Assembly (NCBI RefSeq): GCF_011764545.1
Contig: NZ_AP022870.1
Location: forward strand, 4,572,001 to 4,636,000
Source of the DNA: Phytohabitans flavus
GTDB taxonomy: Bacteria > Actinomycetota > Actinomycetes > Mycobacteriales > Micromonosporaceae
DNA: 64,000 bases
Reading direction: 5' to 3'
Shown: piece by piece, positions 42,601-50,478 of the stretch
Layout: the number at the start of each line of letters is the position of its first letter
Position numbering within the stretch: the stretch's first letter is position 1
The notes under the pieces: model-generated
Told to the model about the DNA's origin: nothing
The model's input: the letters and a program-made list of their open reading frames with translations, nothing else
Databases searched by the model: none
Program-made: the position numbers and the translations under genes

Positions 42601-42756
42601 CGCCGGGTCGGCGGAGTAGTACGTGCCGTCGCCGAGGATCGGGTTCGTGGTGTTGGTGAACGTGTACGAGTCGGCGGCGTGGGCGGGCGCCGGGGCCGCG
42701 ACGAGCACGCCGGCCAGAAGCCCGGCGGCCGCCACGCGGCTAAGAAGGGTCTTCAC
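39658..42756 (-). CDS. Secreted multidomain GH43 glycosidase (arabinanase/arabinofuranosidase-like) with CBM and Ig-like domains
   Basis: 1032 residues from GTG 42756 (AGGAG site). Sec signal 1-28. GH43 propeller ~30-335: 'YYSADPAPLVVPAGAPG' (base Asp), 'NNIHNIDPTILVEGQRVFLW', 'FFEAAWIFKRGATYYMAYAG' (donor Glu), 'SHPGILEFNGQWYIAYHT'. Then a CBM32/discoidin-like segment (~390-500, 'PPQQWAQYTWDQPMRISG'), a bacterial Ig-like domain (~505-600), an Ig-like/OmpL47-like region (~620-790, 'YRSAVRVRAAGVDDRGG'), a second CBM32-like segment ('ATQWVQYDWSRPVRITG') and a C-terminal ~85-residue module shared with the giant upstream protein. No sortase motif or anchor is seen. It lies 72 nt after the giant gene and 43 nt before the WxL-like gene. 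Confidence 0.88.
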   Translation of the reverse strand: MKTLLSRVAAAGLLAGVLVAAPAPAHAADSYTFTNTTNPILGDGTYYSADPAPLVVPAGAPGNSSGRDELYIYTGHDQAGPSTNDFIMNEWGAFRTTDVQAGQWTHYPSLMRPEQVFAWATPGRAYAGQVVRGVDGRYYWYVPINERDSPASDKFAIGVAVSDSPTGPWTDHAGGPIISQRVPATNNIHNIDPTILVEGQRVFLWWGSFSNLRMLEFQPDMKTPVGTQRTVTGLTGFFEAAWIFKRGATYYMAYAGNNAGPTSQCTPANYHACIAYATAAAPEGPWTYRGTILRPVSSTTSHPGILEFNGQWYIAYHTADAVGGGHFRRSVAIDKVEWDDAQTPPRMKLITPTPAKGRDLTPRPNIAQEAKSTVSNEPVPTQYWIKALNDEIVRSNPLPPDMWGTWTGNNPPQQWAQYTWDQPMRISGSQIDFWNDQPQGTGVGVAAPARWRIQYWNLDSGQWADLPNASGYPTSTQGFQNTTFDPVTTTQVRATFDGSTNGSTYSAVAVEEWKILAAQPSSVTPPALTVEVGERELPGTVAVSFGSETLQVPVFWDPVTAEQVAAPGTFTIQGTVLGYAAGRISAQVRVISPGDTEGDVTAPTLTLTPSGSAGSAGWYRSAVRVRAAGVDDRGGRLTIESKVDSGAPVVTRDARYADVNVTGDGQHTVTVTATDRAGNVSSPASLPVRIDATAPASTATVDSARRTVTVTSTDATSGVALIEYSIDTGPWTAYTGAIAAPDSNRHTVSFRALDAAGNLETAKSATILADLSGPLTGNIGPIGTPTASYTAGWNSVIALNDGADPNNPSQAQIWGTWSGTRPATQWVQYDWSRPVRITGTELKFWRDSNQGTGDGVAQPDGWVLQYWDEATSAWRDVTGASPYGTSTTAFNNVTFDPVTTPRVRATIRANGNGTTYSAVAITEWRVFADDPGTQPAKVPVTVTVQARCVAGKAYVAVQARNDHDTPVKITFDTGYGDRTFASVAPDANAYQSFATRSASVPAGSATVGATGTVDGKEVTTVYTADHPGVACA

Positions 42757-42788
42757 GGTGCGATCTCCTGCTCTTCGGGGTGGGGGAA

Positions 42789-42818
42789 GGTGGCGGCGCC
42801 GGTGCCGACGCCGCCACC
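42789..42818 (-). terminator. Intergenic hairpin between the giant glycosidase and GH43 genes
   Basis: GGTGGCGGCG (42789-42798) pairs with CGCCGCCACC (42809-42818). It lies 11 nt after the giant gene's stop. No U-tract; terminator, attenuator or processing site. Confidence 0.55.
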
Positions 42819-42828
42819 CCCGGAAGGG

Positions 42829-45800
42829 CTAGCCGCAGGTGAGTGCGCCGTAAGGCGCGGGGAACGTTGCGGTAACCGGCTGGCCGTCGACCGTGCCGGT
42901 GACCTTGACCGTCGCCGTACCGGCCGGGACCGTCTTCAGGCGCGAGTTGAACGCCTGGTAGGCGGACTTGCCGGGAGCGACACCGTTAACCGTCTTCGAC
43001 CCGTACGGCGTGACCAGCTCGATGTTGAGCGGGCCGTCGTCGTCGTTGCGGGCGGTGACCGCCACGTAGGCGTTGGTACCGGTGCACTGGCTACGGGCCG
43101 TGACCGTGACATCCCACGCGGGCGGGTCGCCCACGGTGAGGGTCAGTGTGGTCTTGGTGGTACCGGCCTCGCTGACGTAGTCGGGCAGGATGAGGTTGCC
43201 GATGACGGTGTACCGACCCGGGGTGTTGACGATGTTCGGGTCGAACTGCCAGTCGACACCGATCGCCTGGTTGTCCCGGGACCCGTCGTTGTACGAGACC
43301 TCCACCTTCTCCGGCAGGTACGGCTGCTGGCCCACCTCGACCTTCTGCTGGAAGGTCTCGGCACCCTGGATCGAGATGCCGTCCTGTGCCGTCTCCGGCC
43401 GCACGTAGACGCGTGCCTCGGCGATCAGGCCGTACGCGTCGTTGGTGCCGTAGACCACGAACGGTTCGACGTTGGTCTCAGCCACCATGTCCGCCGTGAT
43501 CGGCTGCCACTTGAACGCGACCTTGCCGCGGGCACCGCTGGCGTACACCCCGTCGAGCTCGCTCGGCAGGGTGGGCACCTCGCCCACGGGCGTCCGGATC
43601 AGCACCGGCGAGCGCACCGAGTCGACGGTCTCGCCGTTGGCCCGCCAGCGCAGCACACCCGTGCCAGCGCCGCCGGTCATCAGGCCGAAGATCCGGATGC
43701 GCAGGTAGCTGGCCGTGATCGGTTCGAAGTTGAAGTGGTTGTACGCGTTGGTGGCCAGGCCGTTGGCGTACGTCGAGCCGCCCGAGAGGGTGACCGGAGT
43801 CCAGGTAGTGCCGTCGTTCGAGGACTCGATGACGTACGTCGTGGCAGTCGGCCGCCGGGTGCCGCCGTTGTCGTCGTACCAGTAGATGTCGGTCGAGGAG
43901 AGCCGCACCGGCGAGGTCCACCGGTACTGGATCCACGCCTGGTTCGCCTGGCTGGTGCCGTTGGCCGGCTGGCCCCAGTTGCCCCAGCCGTTGCCGCTGC
44001 CCGGGTTCGAGCTGTTCGGCGTGGTGGCCTCGTTGACCCGGTTGTGGTTCTCCCACGAGGCGGTACCGGTGGTGCTGATCGTCGCCGAGGAGCCGAACTC
44101 CGCGGTGACCTCCCGCTCGGCGAGCGTCACCGCCACCGTCGCCTCGGTCCGCTTCTCGCCGTCGTTCGCGAAGAACCGGAACACGTAGTCGCCGGCGACA
44201 GTACCGGTGACCCGGGTGGCGAGCGCCTTCGAGTCGGCGAAGATGACGCCCGCGCCTGCCGGCTTCGACACGGTCTCCCAGCCGAAGCTGAGCTCGCTGT
44301 CGTACGGGATGCCGTCGTCGGAAGCCGTACCGACGAGCCGGGTGGACAGGTTGCCGTCCTGCGAGCCGTCCCGCGTGGCGGTGACCACCGGGGCCAGGTT
44401 CGAGACCGGCGGCACGTCACGACCCGAGTTGAACACCTGGATCTCGGAGATCGCGGTGAAGAACGTCGGGTTGTTCGTGAACGCGACCCGCACCTTGCCC
44501 GCCGAGACGGTGTTGAAGAGCGCCTCGTTGAACTTCGCCGCCGGCACGGTCGGGTTCTTGGCCTGGTTCGGTACTTCCTTCCAGCCACCGTTGCCGTCCG
44601 GCACCTGGATCCACCAGCGCGCCGGCTCGCGGTACCCGCCGGCCTGGCGGTCGCTGACGAAGGTCACCTTGACGTTGTCGAAGGACTTGGCCGAACCCAG
44701 GTCGAGCTCGACGTAGCCGTTCTTCTCCGCCGTGCCGTAGTTGCCCCAGTAGGGCTCGTTGGCGGTGACCCCGTCGTTCACGGCGGCCAGCGACACCGGC
44801 CGCTCGGTCTCCTTGATGGCACCCGGCGTGTAGTTCATCGAGGTGGTGCTGTAGCCGGGCGTGTGGAACTGCCGCCACGGCGTCGGGCGGATGCCCTGCT
44901 GGGTGTACGACGAGCCGAGCGTCGCGCCCTTCGCCAGGTTCGGGGCGTCCTCGGTCAGGTCGATGCCGGCCGTCTTGAGGTAGTCGACGACCCGGTTGTC
45001 CTGGATCGGCGTGTCCACCGCGCTCGGGAAGTCGCTCCCGGCGGCCGCGGTGAAGGTGACGTTCAGCCCGGCCTCGGCCTGGACCTGGTTGGTCTTCGGG
45101 TCGTAGGTGAACTTGCCGAGCTTGTCGGTGCTGACCTTCTTCTGGCCGTTGATGAACAGGCTGTAGCCCGCGCCGAGGCCGTAGTTGCTGCCGTCCGGGT
45201 CCCAGACGATCGTGACGTCCTGGCCGTGGTACCGCAGGTTGTTCGCCATGAAGTGGTCGTAGCCGAACTTGATCGGCCACAGCTCGATCTTGTCATCGGA
45301 ACGCGGCTGGATACCGGCCATGTCCTCGATGAAGATGTAGTTCATGTTGCCCAACATCACGTGGTTGGGGTTGTTGCGGTTGTACGTCTTCGCGGTCGGG
45401 TTCCAGTTGGAGTAGTACTCCGCCTGGTTCGGGGCCCGCAGGTCCGCGTTCGGGTAGATGCTCCAGGCCATCCAGTCCAGCAGGCGCTTGGCGTAGGCCG
45501 GGTTGATGTACTTCTGCTCGGGGTCGTAGTGGCGCAGAGCCGAGCGGACACCGCGGTACTGCACGGTGAAGTTGATGTTCGAGAAGTTGTTCGAGCCACC
45601 GATCCCGTAGGCGGCCCGGTCGTACTGGTTCGCGGTGTAGAACGGGAAGATCGGGAAGTTGTCGCCGTAGGTCAGGAACCGGAAGCCGTCGACGTACTTC
45701 TGGTACTGGTCGAACGGGATGAGGTTCTGGGCGTACACGTCGTAGAGGTTCGACTCCTTCGACGGGATCAGCCCACGGGCCTCCAGCGGCAGCGGGTTGG

Positions 45801-47559
45801 CCCGGCCGTTGGAGCTGGCCCCGCTGGTGGCGCCGTGCGACGTGCCGGCCAGGAACATCCGCATGTCCGGGCTCCACAGCCGGTTCAGCACCGCGTCGCG
45901 GATGCCGTTGGCGCTGGCCGCCATCTGGTCGACCTTTGCCTGGTCGGCGCCGGCGATCTGGTACAGCTGGCGGGCGGCGTCGAAGTCGCCCCACACGTAC
46001 GCCGACTCGGGACGCTCGATGGTCCGCGCACCGGGCGCGCCGCCGTTCGCCTTCGGGAAGCCGAAGGTGATGGCGTCGGCGTCGTTGCCCGGCATGTAGT
46101 TGGTGTCGTACGCGATCAGGTTGTCGTCGTTGCCGTCGTAGTGCTCGAGCTGGCCGACGCCGTCGCCCTCGAAGTACTTGGCGAACTTGGTGGCGACCTC
46201 CGTGCCGCCGCCGTGCACGTTGTACGCCTCGAGCCCGGCCGTACCGATGTACTGCGAGTAGTGGTTGTTCCAGCTCGTGTGGCCGGGGCTGTCCAGGAAC
46301 GCCGAGGAGCCGGAAAGCTCACCGATGTTGAGGATCTGCCCGTACGGCAGGTATGGCGTGCGCAGCCACTTGGTGTCCTGCAGGTGCATCGGCTGGGTCA
46401 GCGCCACGGCGTTCTGGTAGAGGTTCACCCCCTCGATCGTCGTGGGGTACTGGTAGGCGTAGCCGGACGCGTTCGCGTCGAGGCTGTTGTAGCGCTCGCC
46501 CCACCAGCGGTAGACGATCGCCTTCTCCAGGGCCGGGTCGGGGACGTCGATGTACGGGACGTCCTGCGCCCACTGGCGGTTGAACGCGGTGATGCCGGTG
46601 CGGACCGCCTCGGCGGGCGACAGCGCGGCGTAGCTGTTGTACGCCTCCACGGTCTTCGGGAGCGTGGCCGAGGAGACCGCGCCGACGACCGAGAGGGACA
46701 GCGAGCCACCGGCCGGGACGGTGACCTCGCGGTCGAGGTTGGTACCGGTACGGGTGAACCCGCCACCGGTGAGGCTCGTCCGGATCGTGTCCCATGCGGT
46801 GTCGACGAGCCCGTTGTTGGAGCCGCTGGTGATGGTGCGGGTCCCGGTGAGCTCGGCCGTGCCCTGGCCGGCCTGGGTGGCCAGCGGGGAGGCGGCCCGC
46901 ACGGTGAAGGTCGCCGCGGCCTCGCCCGGGTTGTTGAACGTGATGGCGGTGACCGCGACGTTGTCGTACGTCATGAACTTCGTCAGGTCAGCGGTGACAC
47001 CGGTCGTGCCGATGTTGTAGCGGCTCTTCGCGTGGCTTGGCGCGTTGAACCGGTTCGCGTTGACCTCGCTGACCGTCTGCCCAGGAACGGTCACGGTGTA
47101 CAGGTTGCCGAGGTTGTTGGGGCCACCCACGTACGCGCTGCCGGCGAAGCCCATGGTGGTGAAGTTGTTGTTGCTCGCGCCCCGCATGTAGAGGGAACGG
47201 CCGCGGGTCATCAGCACCGCCGACCCGATCGCGCCCTGTACGCCGAGAACGCGGTCAAGGTAGTAGTCGGTGCCGCCGGCCGCCAGGTCCTTCTCGAAGA
47301 TGGACTGCTGCATGCTCGACGCGGTGAATGGCACGCCGGGCTTGAGCTGGTTGACGACGTCGCCGGTGTTGCTGTAGGTCGGGTCTCCGATGTCCATCAC
47401 GTGGTTCAACCCGTCGGTGTAGACCCCGACGTCGCCCTCGTTGCCGGGGATGATGGGGCTGGCGGCCTGCGCGGAGGACGGCAGACCAACAGCTCCTCCC
47501 ACGACCAGCGCGGTTAGAGCGACCCAGACGGTCCCTCTCCTCACGCGTCTACGACTCAT
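42829..47559 (-). CDS. Giant secreted glycosidase: MGH1/GH63-like (alpha/alpha)6 domain plus discoidin and Ig-like modules
   Basis: 1576 residues, ATG 47559 after GAGGAAGGAAA. Sec signal 1-32 ('SSAQAAS'). N-terminal beta-sandwich (~35-330), then a helical-barrel catalytic region (~340-800): 'YRWWGERYNSLDANASGYAY', 'YLPYGQILNIGELSGSSAFL', 'DSPGHTSWNNHYSQYIGTAG', 'ERPESAYVWGDFDAARQLYQ', as in MGH1-like/clan GH-G proteins; I cannot assign a GH number. Later modules: discoidin/CBM32-like segments (~935-1085 and ~1190-1320, 'IQYRWTSPVRLSSTDIYWYD'), an Ig-like segment between, two Big_4-like domains, and the ~90-residue C-terminal module shared with the GH43 neighbour. Extracellular; context says arabinogalactan or pectin arabinan. 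A LacI-type operator lies 52 nt upstream. Confidence 0.82.
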   Translation of the reverse strand: MSRRRVRRGTVWVALTALVVGGAVGLPSSAQAASPIIPGNEGDVGVYTDGLNHVMDIGDPTYSNTGDVVNQLKPGVPFTASSMQQSIFEKDLAAGGTDYYLDRVLGVQGAIGSAVLMTRGRSLYMRGASNNNFTTMGFAGSAYVGGPNNLGNLYTVTVPGQTVSEVNANRFNAPSHAKSRYNIGTTGVTADLTKFMTYDNVAVTAITFNNPGEAAATFTVRAASPLATQAGQGTAELTGTRTITSGSNNGLVDTAWDTIRTSLTGGGFTRTGTNLDREVTVPAGGSLSLSVVGAVSSATLPKTVEAYNSYAALSPAEAVRTGITAFNRQWAQDVPYIDVPDPALEKAIVYRWWGERYNSLDANASGYAYQYPTTIEGVNLYQNAVALTQPMHLQDTKWLRTPYLPYGQILNIGELSGSSAFLDSPGHTSWNNHYSQYIGTAGLEAYNVHGGGTEVATKFAKYFEGDGVGQLEHYDGNDDNLIAYDTNYMPGNDADAITFGFPKANGGAPGARTIERPESAYVWGDFDAARQLYQIAGADQAKVDQMAASANGIRDAVLNRLWSPDMRMFLAGTSHGATSGASSNGRANPLPLEARGLIPSKESNLYDVYAQNLIPFDQYQKYVDGFRFLTYGDNFPIFPFYTANQYDRAAYGIGGSNNFSNINFTVQYRGVRSALRHYDPEQKYINPAYAKRLLDWMAWSIYPNADLRAPNQAEYYSNWNPTAKTYNRNNPNHVMLGNMNYIFIEDMAGIQPRSDDKIELWPIKFGYDHFMANNLRYHGQDVTIVWDPDGSNYGLGAGYSLFINGQKKVSTDKLGKFTYDPKTNQVQAEAGLNVTFTAAAGSDFPSAVDTPIQDNRVVDYLKTAGIDLTEDAPNLAKGATLGSSYTQQGIRPTPWRQFHTPGYSTTSMNYTPGAIKETERPVSLAAVNDGVTANEPYWGNYGTAEKNGYVELDLGSAKSFDNVKVTFVSDRQAGGYREPARWWIQVPDGNGGWKEVPNQAKNPTVPAAKFNEALFNTVSAGKVRVAFTNNPTFFTAISEIQVFNSGRDVPPVSNLAPVVTATRDGSQDGNLSTRLVGTASDDGIPYDSELSFGWETVSKPAGAGVIFADSKALATRVTGTVAGDYVFRFFANDGEKRTEATVAVTLAEREVTAEFGSSATISTTGTASWENHNRVNEATTPNSSNPGSGNGWGNWGQPANGTSQANQAWIQYRWTSPVRLSSTDIYWYDDNGGTRRPTATTYVIESSNDGTTWTPVTLSGGSTYANGLATNAYNHFNFEPITASYLRIRIFGLMTGGAGTGVLRWRANGETVDSVRSPVLIRTPVGEVPTLPSELDGVYASGARGKVAFKWQPITADMVAETNVEPFVVYGTNDAYGLIAEARVYVRPETAQDGISIQGAETFQQKVEVGQQPYLPEKVEVSYNDGSRDNQAIGVDWQFDPNIVNTPGRYTVIGNLILPDYVSEAGTTKTTLTLTVGDPPAWDVTVTARSQCTGTNAYVAVTARNDDDGPLNIELVTPYGSKTVNGVAPGKSAYQAFNSRLKTVPAGTATVKVTGTVDGQPVTATFPAPYGALTCG

Positions 47560-47610
47560 GTCGTTTCCTTCCTCATATCGGTGGGGTGAGTGAAGCTAGC
47601 TGGGAGTACG

Positions 47611-47628
47611 CGTGTGAGCGCTAACACG
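47611..47628. promoter_or_regulatory. LacI/GalR-type operator, TTAGCG class
   Basis: CGTGTGAGCGCTAACACG, a palindrome with one mismatched pair, between the GH127 stop and the start of the giant glycosidase. Its AGCGCTAACA core is like the site at 22151-22166, so the two loci may share a repressor. Confidence 0.75.
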
Positions 47629-47638
47629 AGGCCGCCGA

Positions 47639-49558
47639 TCATTGGGCGGCGAGCCATACGCGCATCGTCGAGGGGCCGCGGTTGGCCCACGCGTGGTACT
47701 CCACAAGCGGCACCTCGGCGAGCTGCTCTCCCCGGACCGGGGTGGCCTCGCTCAGGTCGGTGCGATACGGCCAGTCGTTCTCGTGCGGGTGCACGTGCCA
47801 GCCGCGGACGGTGACCCGGCCGTCGACGAGGCGGGGCGGCTGACTGGTGTCGACCCGCAGCGCCTCGACATTCTCGACGCCCGGTACGTCCACGGACTCC
47901 AGGGCGAACACGACCGGGCCGCGCTCGACCGCGACGCAGCCGCGGACGGCGTCGATGCGCGGATCGGGGTACGTGAACCGCGGCGCCAGCGGCAGTGAGA
48001 GGACGACCTCGTCGCCGCGCCGCCAGGTCCGGCGCTCGGTGACCACGCCCGGGGCGACCGGCCGGGGCTGCCCGTCCACGGTCAGCGTCGCGCCCTCGGC
48101 CGCCCAGCCGGGTACCCGCAGCGACAGCGCCCAAGGGGTCTCGTCGTCGCTGTCGACGCGCACCCGGATCTCGCCGTCGCGCGGGTAGTCGGTCTCCACC
48201 GTCACGCACAGCCGCCGCCCGTCGGCACGGCTGTGCTCCACGGGCCCCGGCACGTACTGGTGCAGCTGAAGGCCCTCGTCGTCGACCGTCGCGACGTACG
48301 CGGTCAGGCTGGCGAGCGTCCGGGCCACGTTCGTCGGGCAGCAGGAGACCTCGAACCAGGGCGCCCGCAGCGAGGCGGCGGCGCGCAGGCTCGGCCGGTC
48401 GGCGTCGGGGACGGCACCCAGCTCCCGTCGGTGCAGTGTGTTGGCGTAGAAGAAGCTCCGCCCGTCCGCCGCGGGCGAGGTCGACACGACGTTGAAGAGC
48501 GTCCGCTCGATGAGGTCGGCGTACCGGGGGTCGCCGTCGGCGAGCAGCAGCCGCCAGGCGAGCATCACCGAGCCGATACCGGCGCAGGTCTCCGAGTAGG
48601 CGCGGTCGGGCGGCAGCACCCAGTCGGGGCCGAACGCCTCGTCCTGGTGGCGGGAGCCCTGCCCGCCGGTGACGTAGGTCCGCCGCCGCACCGCGTTCGT
48701 CCACTGGTTGCGGATGGCGTCGAGCAGGCTGGCGTCCTTCAGCTCGACCGCGACGTCGACCGCGCCGGCCGCTAGGTAGTTCGCGCGCACCGCGTGTCCA
48801 CGTAGGACAGTCGCCTGCCGGACCGGCATCTCGTCCTGGAAGTACTCCCGGCCGTACTCCACGTCACTGAGCCGGCCGTGGCCGCGCCGGTCGACGAAGA
48901 GCGCGGCCTGGGCGAGGTAGCGGTCGTCCTCGGTGACCCGGCCGAGCTCCACCAGCGCGGTCTCGATCACCGGGTGCCCGCAGATGCCGTCGATGCCTTC
49001 CGGACCGAACGTGTCGCAGATGTTGTCCGCGGCCCGGCGAGCGACCTCCAGCAGCCCGTCGTCGGCGCCGGGACGGGTCCGGGCACGGGCCACGCCGGCC
49101 TGGAGCAGGTGCCCGATGCAGTAGATCTCGTGGCCCCACTCAAGGTCGGACCAGCGCGGTGCCTGCCCCGGCCGGCCGAACTTCGTGTTGAGGTATCCGT
49201 CGGACGCCTGCGCCGCGGCCACCCGGGCCACGATCGCCCGGAACCGCGATTCCAGAGCCTCGTCGTCGCTCCGGCCGATCTCCCACGCCAGCGCTTCGAG
49301 AAACTTGTAGATCTCGGAGTCGGAGAACTCGCGCCCGCGGCGCTCGGCGGCCAGGTCGCCGCCGGTCGCGACGAGGTCGAAGTTGCGGATCCAACCTTCG
49401 CGCTCCAGCCAGTGCTCGATGTGCGCGAGGCTCGCGACGGCGTTGACCGACTGCCGCTCGGCCCAGTATCCGCCGGTGATCCGTACGTCGCCCAATCCGA
49501 GCGGCCGGAGCCGCCCGCGGATCGGCAGGACAGGTGCCGCGGGTGCGGTGGCTTTCAT
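47639..49558 (-). CDS. GH127-family glycosidase (beta-L-arabinofuranosidase-like)
   Basis: 639 residues from ATG 49558, 2 nt past the permease stop. 'LGDVRITGGYWAERQ', 'NFDLVATGG', 'FSDSEIYKFLEALAWEIGRS', 'QASDGYLNTKF' and 'WSDLEWGHEIYCIGHLLQAG' follow the GH127 (alpha/alpha)6 pattern; 'AYSETCAGIGSVMLAWRLL' and 'WFEVSCCPTNVARTLASL' carry the catalytic Glu and the Zn-site cysteines, including the nucleophile Cys. A C-terminal beta-domain follows. No signal peptide, so it acts on imported oligosaccharides in the cytoplasm. Last of the importer operon: araA, binding protein, two permeases, GH127. Confidence 0.93.
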   Translation of the reverse strand: MKATAPAAPVLPIRGRLRPLGLGDVRITGGYWAERQSVNAVASLAHIEHWLEREGWIRNFDLVATGGDLAAERRGREFSDSEIYKFLEALAWEIGRSDDEALESRFRAIVARVAAAQASDGYLNTKFGRPGQAPRWSDLEWGHEIYCIGHLLQAGVARARTRPGADDGLLEVARRAADNICDTFGPEGIDGICGHPVIETALVELGRVTEDDRYLAQAALFVDRRGHGRLSDVEYGREYFQDEMPVRQATVLRGHAVRANYLAAGAVDVAVELKDASLLDAIRNQWTNAVRRRTYVTGGQGSRHQDEAFGPDWVLPPDRAYSETCAGIGSVMLAWRLLLADGDPRYADLIERTLFNVVSTSPAADGRSFFYANTLHRRELGAVPDADRPSLRAAASLRAPWFEVSCCPTNVARTLASLTAYVATVDDEGLQLHQYVPGPVEHSRADGRRLCVTVETDYPRDGEIRVRVDSDDETPWALSLRVPGWAAEGATLTVDGQPRPVAPGVVTERRTWRRGDEVVLSLPLAPRFTYPDPRIDAVRGCVAVERGPVVFALESVDVPGVENVEALRVDTSQPPRLVDGRVTVRGWHVHPHENDWPYRTDLSEATPVRGEQLAEVPLVEYHAWANRGPSTMRVWLAAQ

Positions 49559-49560
49559 GC

Positions 49561-50475
49561 TCAGCCTTTCAGCGCGCCGGACATGAAGCCGCGCACGTAG
49601 TGACGTTGAAGCAGGAGGAACAGGATGATGCACGGCAGGGCGAGGATGACGACGCCCGCTTCGGTGGCCCCGTAGTCGACGACACCTTGGACCTGGCCGC
49701 GCAGGTTCGACACGGCGAGCGGGAGGGTCATGCGCTCGGTGTCGTTGATGAGGATGAGCGGTGCCATGAAGTCGTTCCACGCGGCGAGGAAGGAGAACAG
49801 GCCGACGGTGATCAGGCCGGGCTTCACCGCGGGCAGGAGGATCCGCCACAGCAGGCCCCACGTCGAGCAACCGTCCACTGTGGCCGCCTCGTCCAGCTCG
49901 CGCGGTACCGCCTCGAAGGAGATGCGCATCAGGAACGTGGAGAACGGCAGCTGGAACATCGTGAGCACGAGCGCCACGCCGACCAGCGAATTTTCCAGGC
50001 CCACCTCGTTCAGCAGCACGTAGAGCGGGATCAGCAGCGTCGCGTACGGCACCATCAGGATCGCGAGCGTGAGCAGGAAGAGGAAGTTCCGGCCCGGAAA
50101 CTTGAAGCGCGCGAAGGCGTACCCGCCGAGGAGCGAGATCGCCAGCGTCAGCGCGACCGTGAGCAGGGAGACGAACGCCGAGTTGAACAGGTACCGCCAG
50201 ATGCCGGCCTGGTAGTTGGCGAGCGTCTCGTAGTTGCCGAAGCCCCAGCCGTCCACCTGGTTGGTGGCGGCCTGCGGAGAGACCGAGGCGACCGCGGTCC
50301 AGACGAGTGGGGCCACGAAGATCAGGCCCACCGCTCCGCTGAACACCCAGTAGGGCATGCGCAGCGCGATGCCGGCGAAGGTGACACCGGGCTTCCGTTT
50401 GCGGCTGGCCGGGGCTCGACCGGCTTTCTGCGCTCCGCCGGTGGCGGTCTGGGTGGAACGGGACATGACGGCCAT
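49561..50475 (-). CDS. Carbohydrate ABC transporter permease (MalG-like)
   Basis: 304 residues. Six membrane helices and the EAA loop 'ELDEAATVDGCSTWGLLWRI' followed by 'LLPAVKPGLITVGLF', the ATPase-docking motif of MalG/CUT1 permeases. Starts 3 nt after the stop of the partner permease. The ATPase is not in the window; CUT1 systems in actinomycetes commonly share a distant MsiK-type ATPase. Confidence 0.94.
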   Translation of the reverse strand: MAVMSRSTQTATGGAQKAGRAPASRKRKPGVTFAGIALRMPYWVFSGAVGLIFVAPLVWTAVASVSPQAATNQVDGWGFGNYETLANYQAGIWRYLFNSAFVSLLTVALTLAISLLGGYAFARFKFPGRNFLFLLTLAILMVPYATLLIPLYVLLNEVGLENSLVGVALVLTMFQLPFSTFLMRISFEAVPRELDEAATVDGCSTWGLLWRILLPAVKPGLITVGLFSFLAAWNDFMAPLILINDTERMTLPLAVSNLRGQVQGVVDYGATEAGVVILALPCIILFLLLQRHYVRGFMSGALKG

Positions 50476-50478
50476 GCG

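Noticed and set aside
39640..47517. A plus-strand open frame of ~2600 codons opposite the two giant glycosidases
   Set aside because: It is the GC-bias shadow of the minus-strand genes: no RBS, composition of Arg/Val/Asp-rich text, no recognised domains, while the minus strand has signal peptides and glycosidase motifs.
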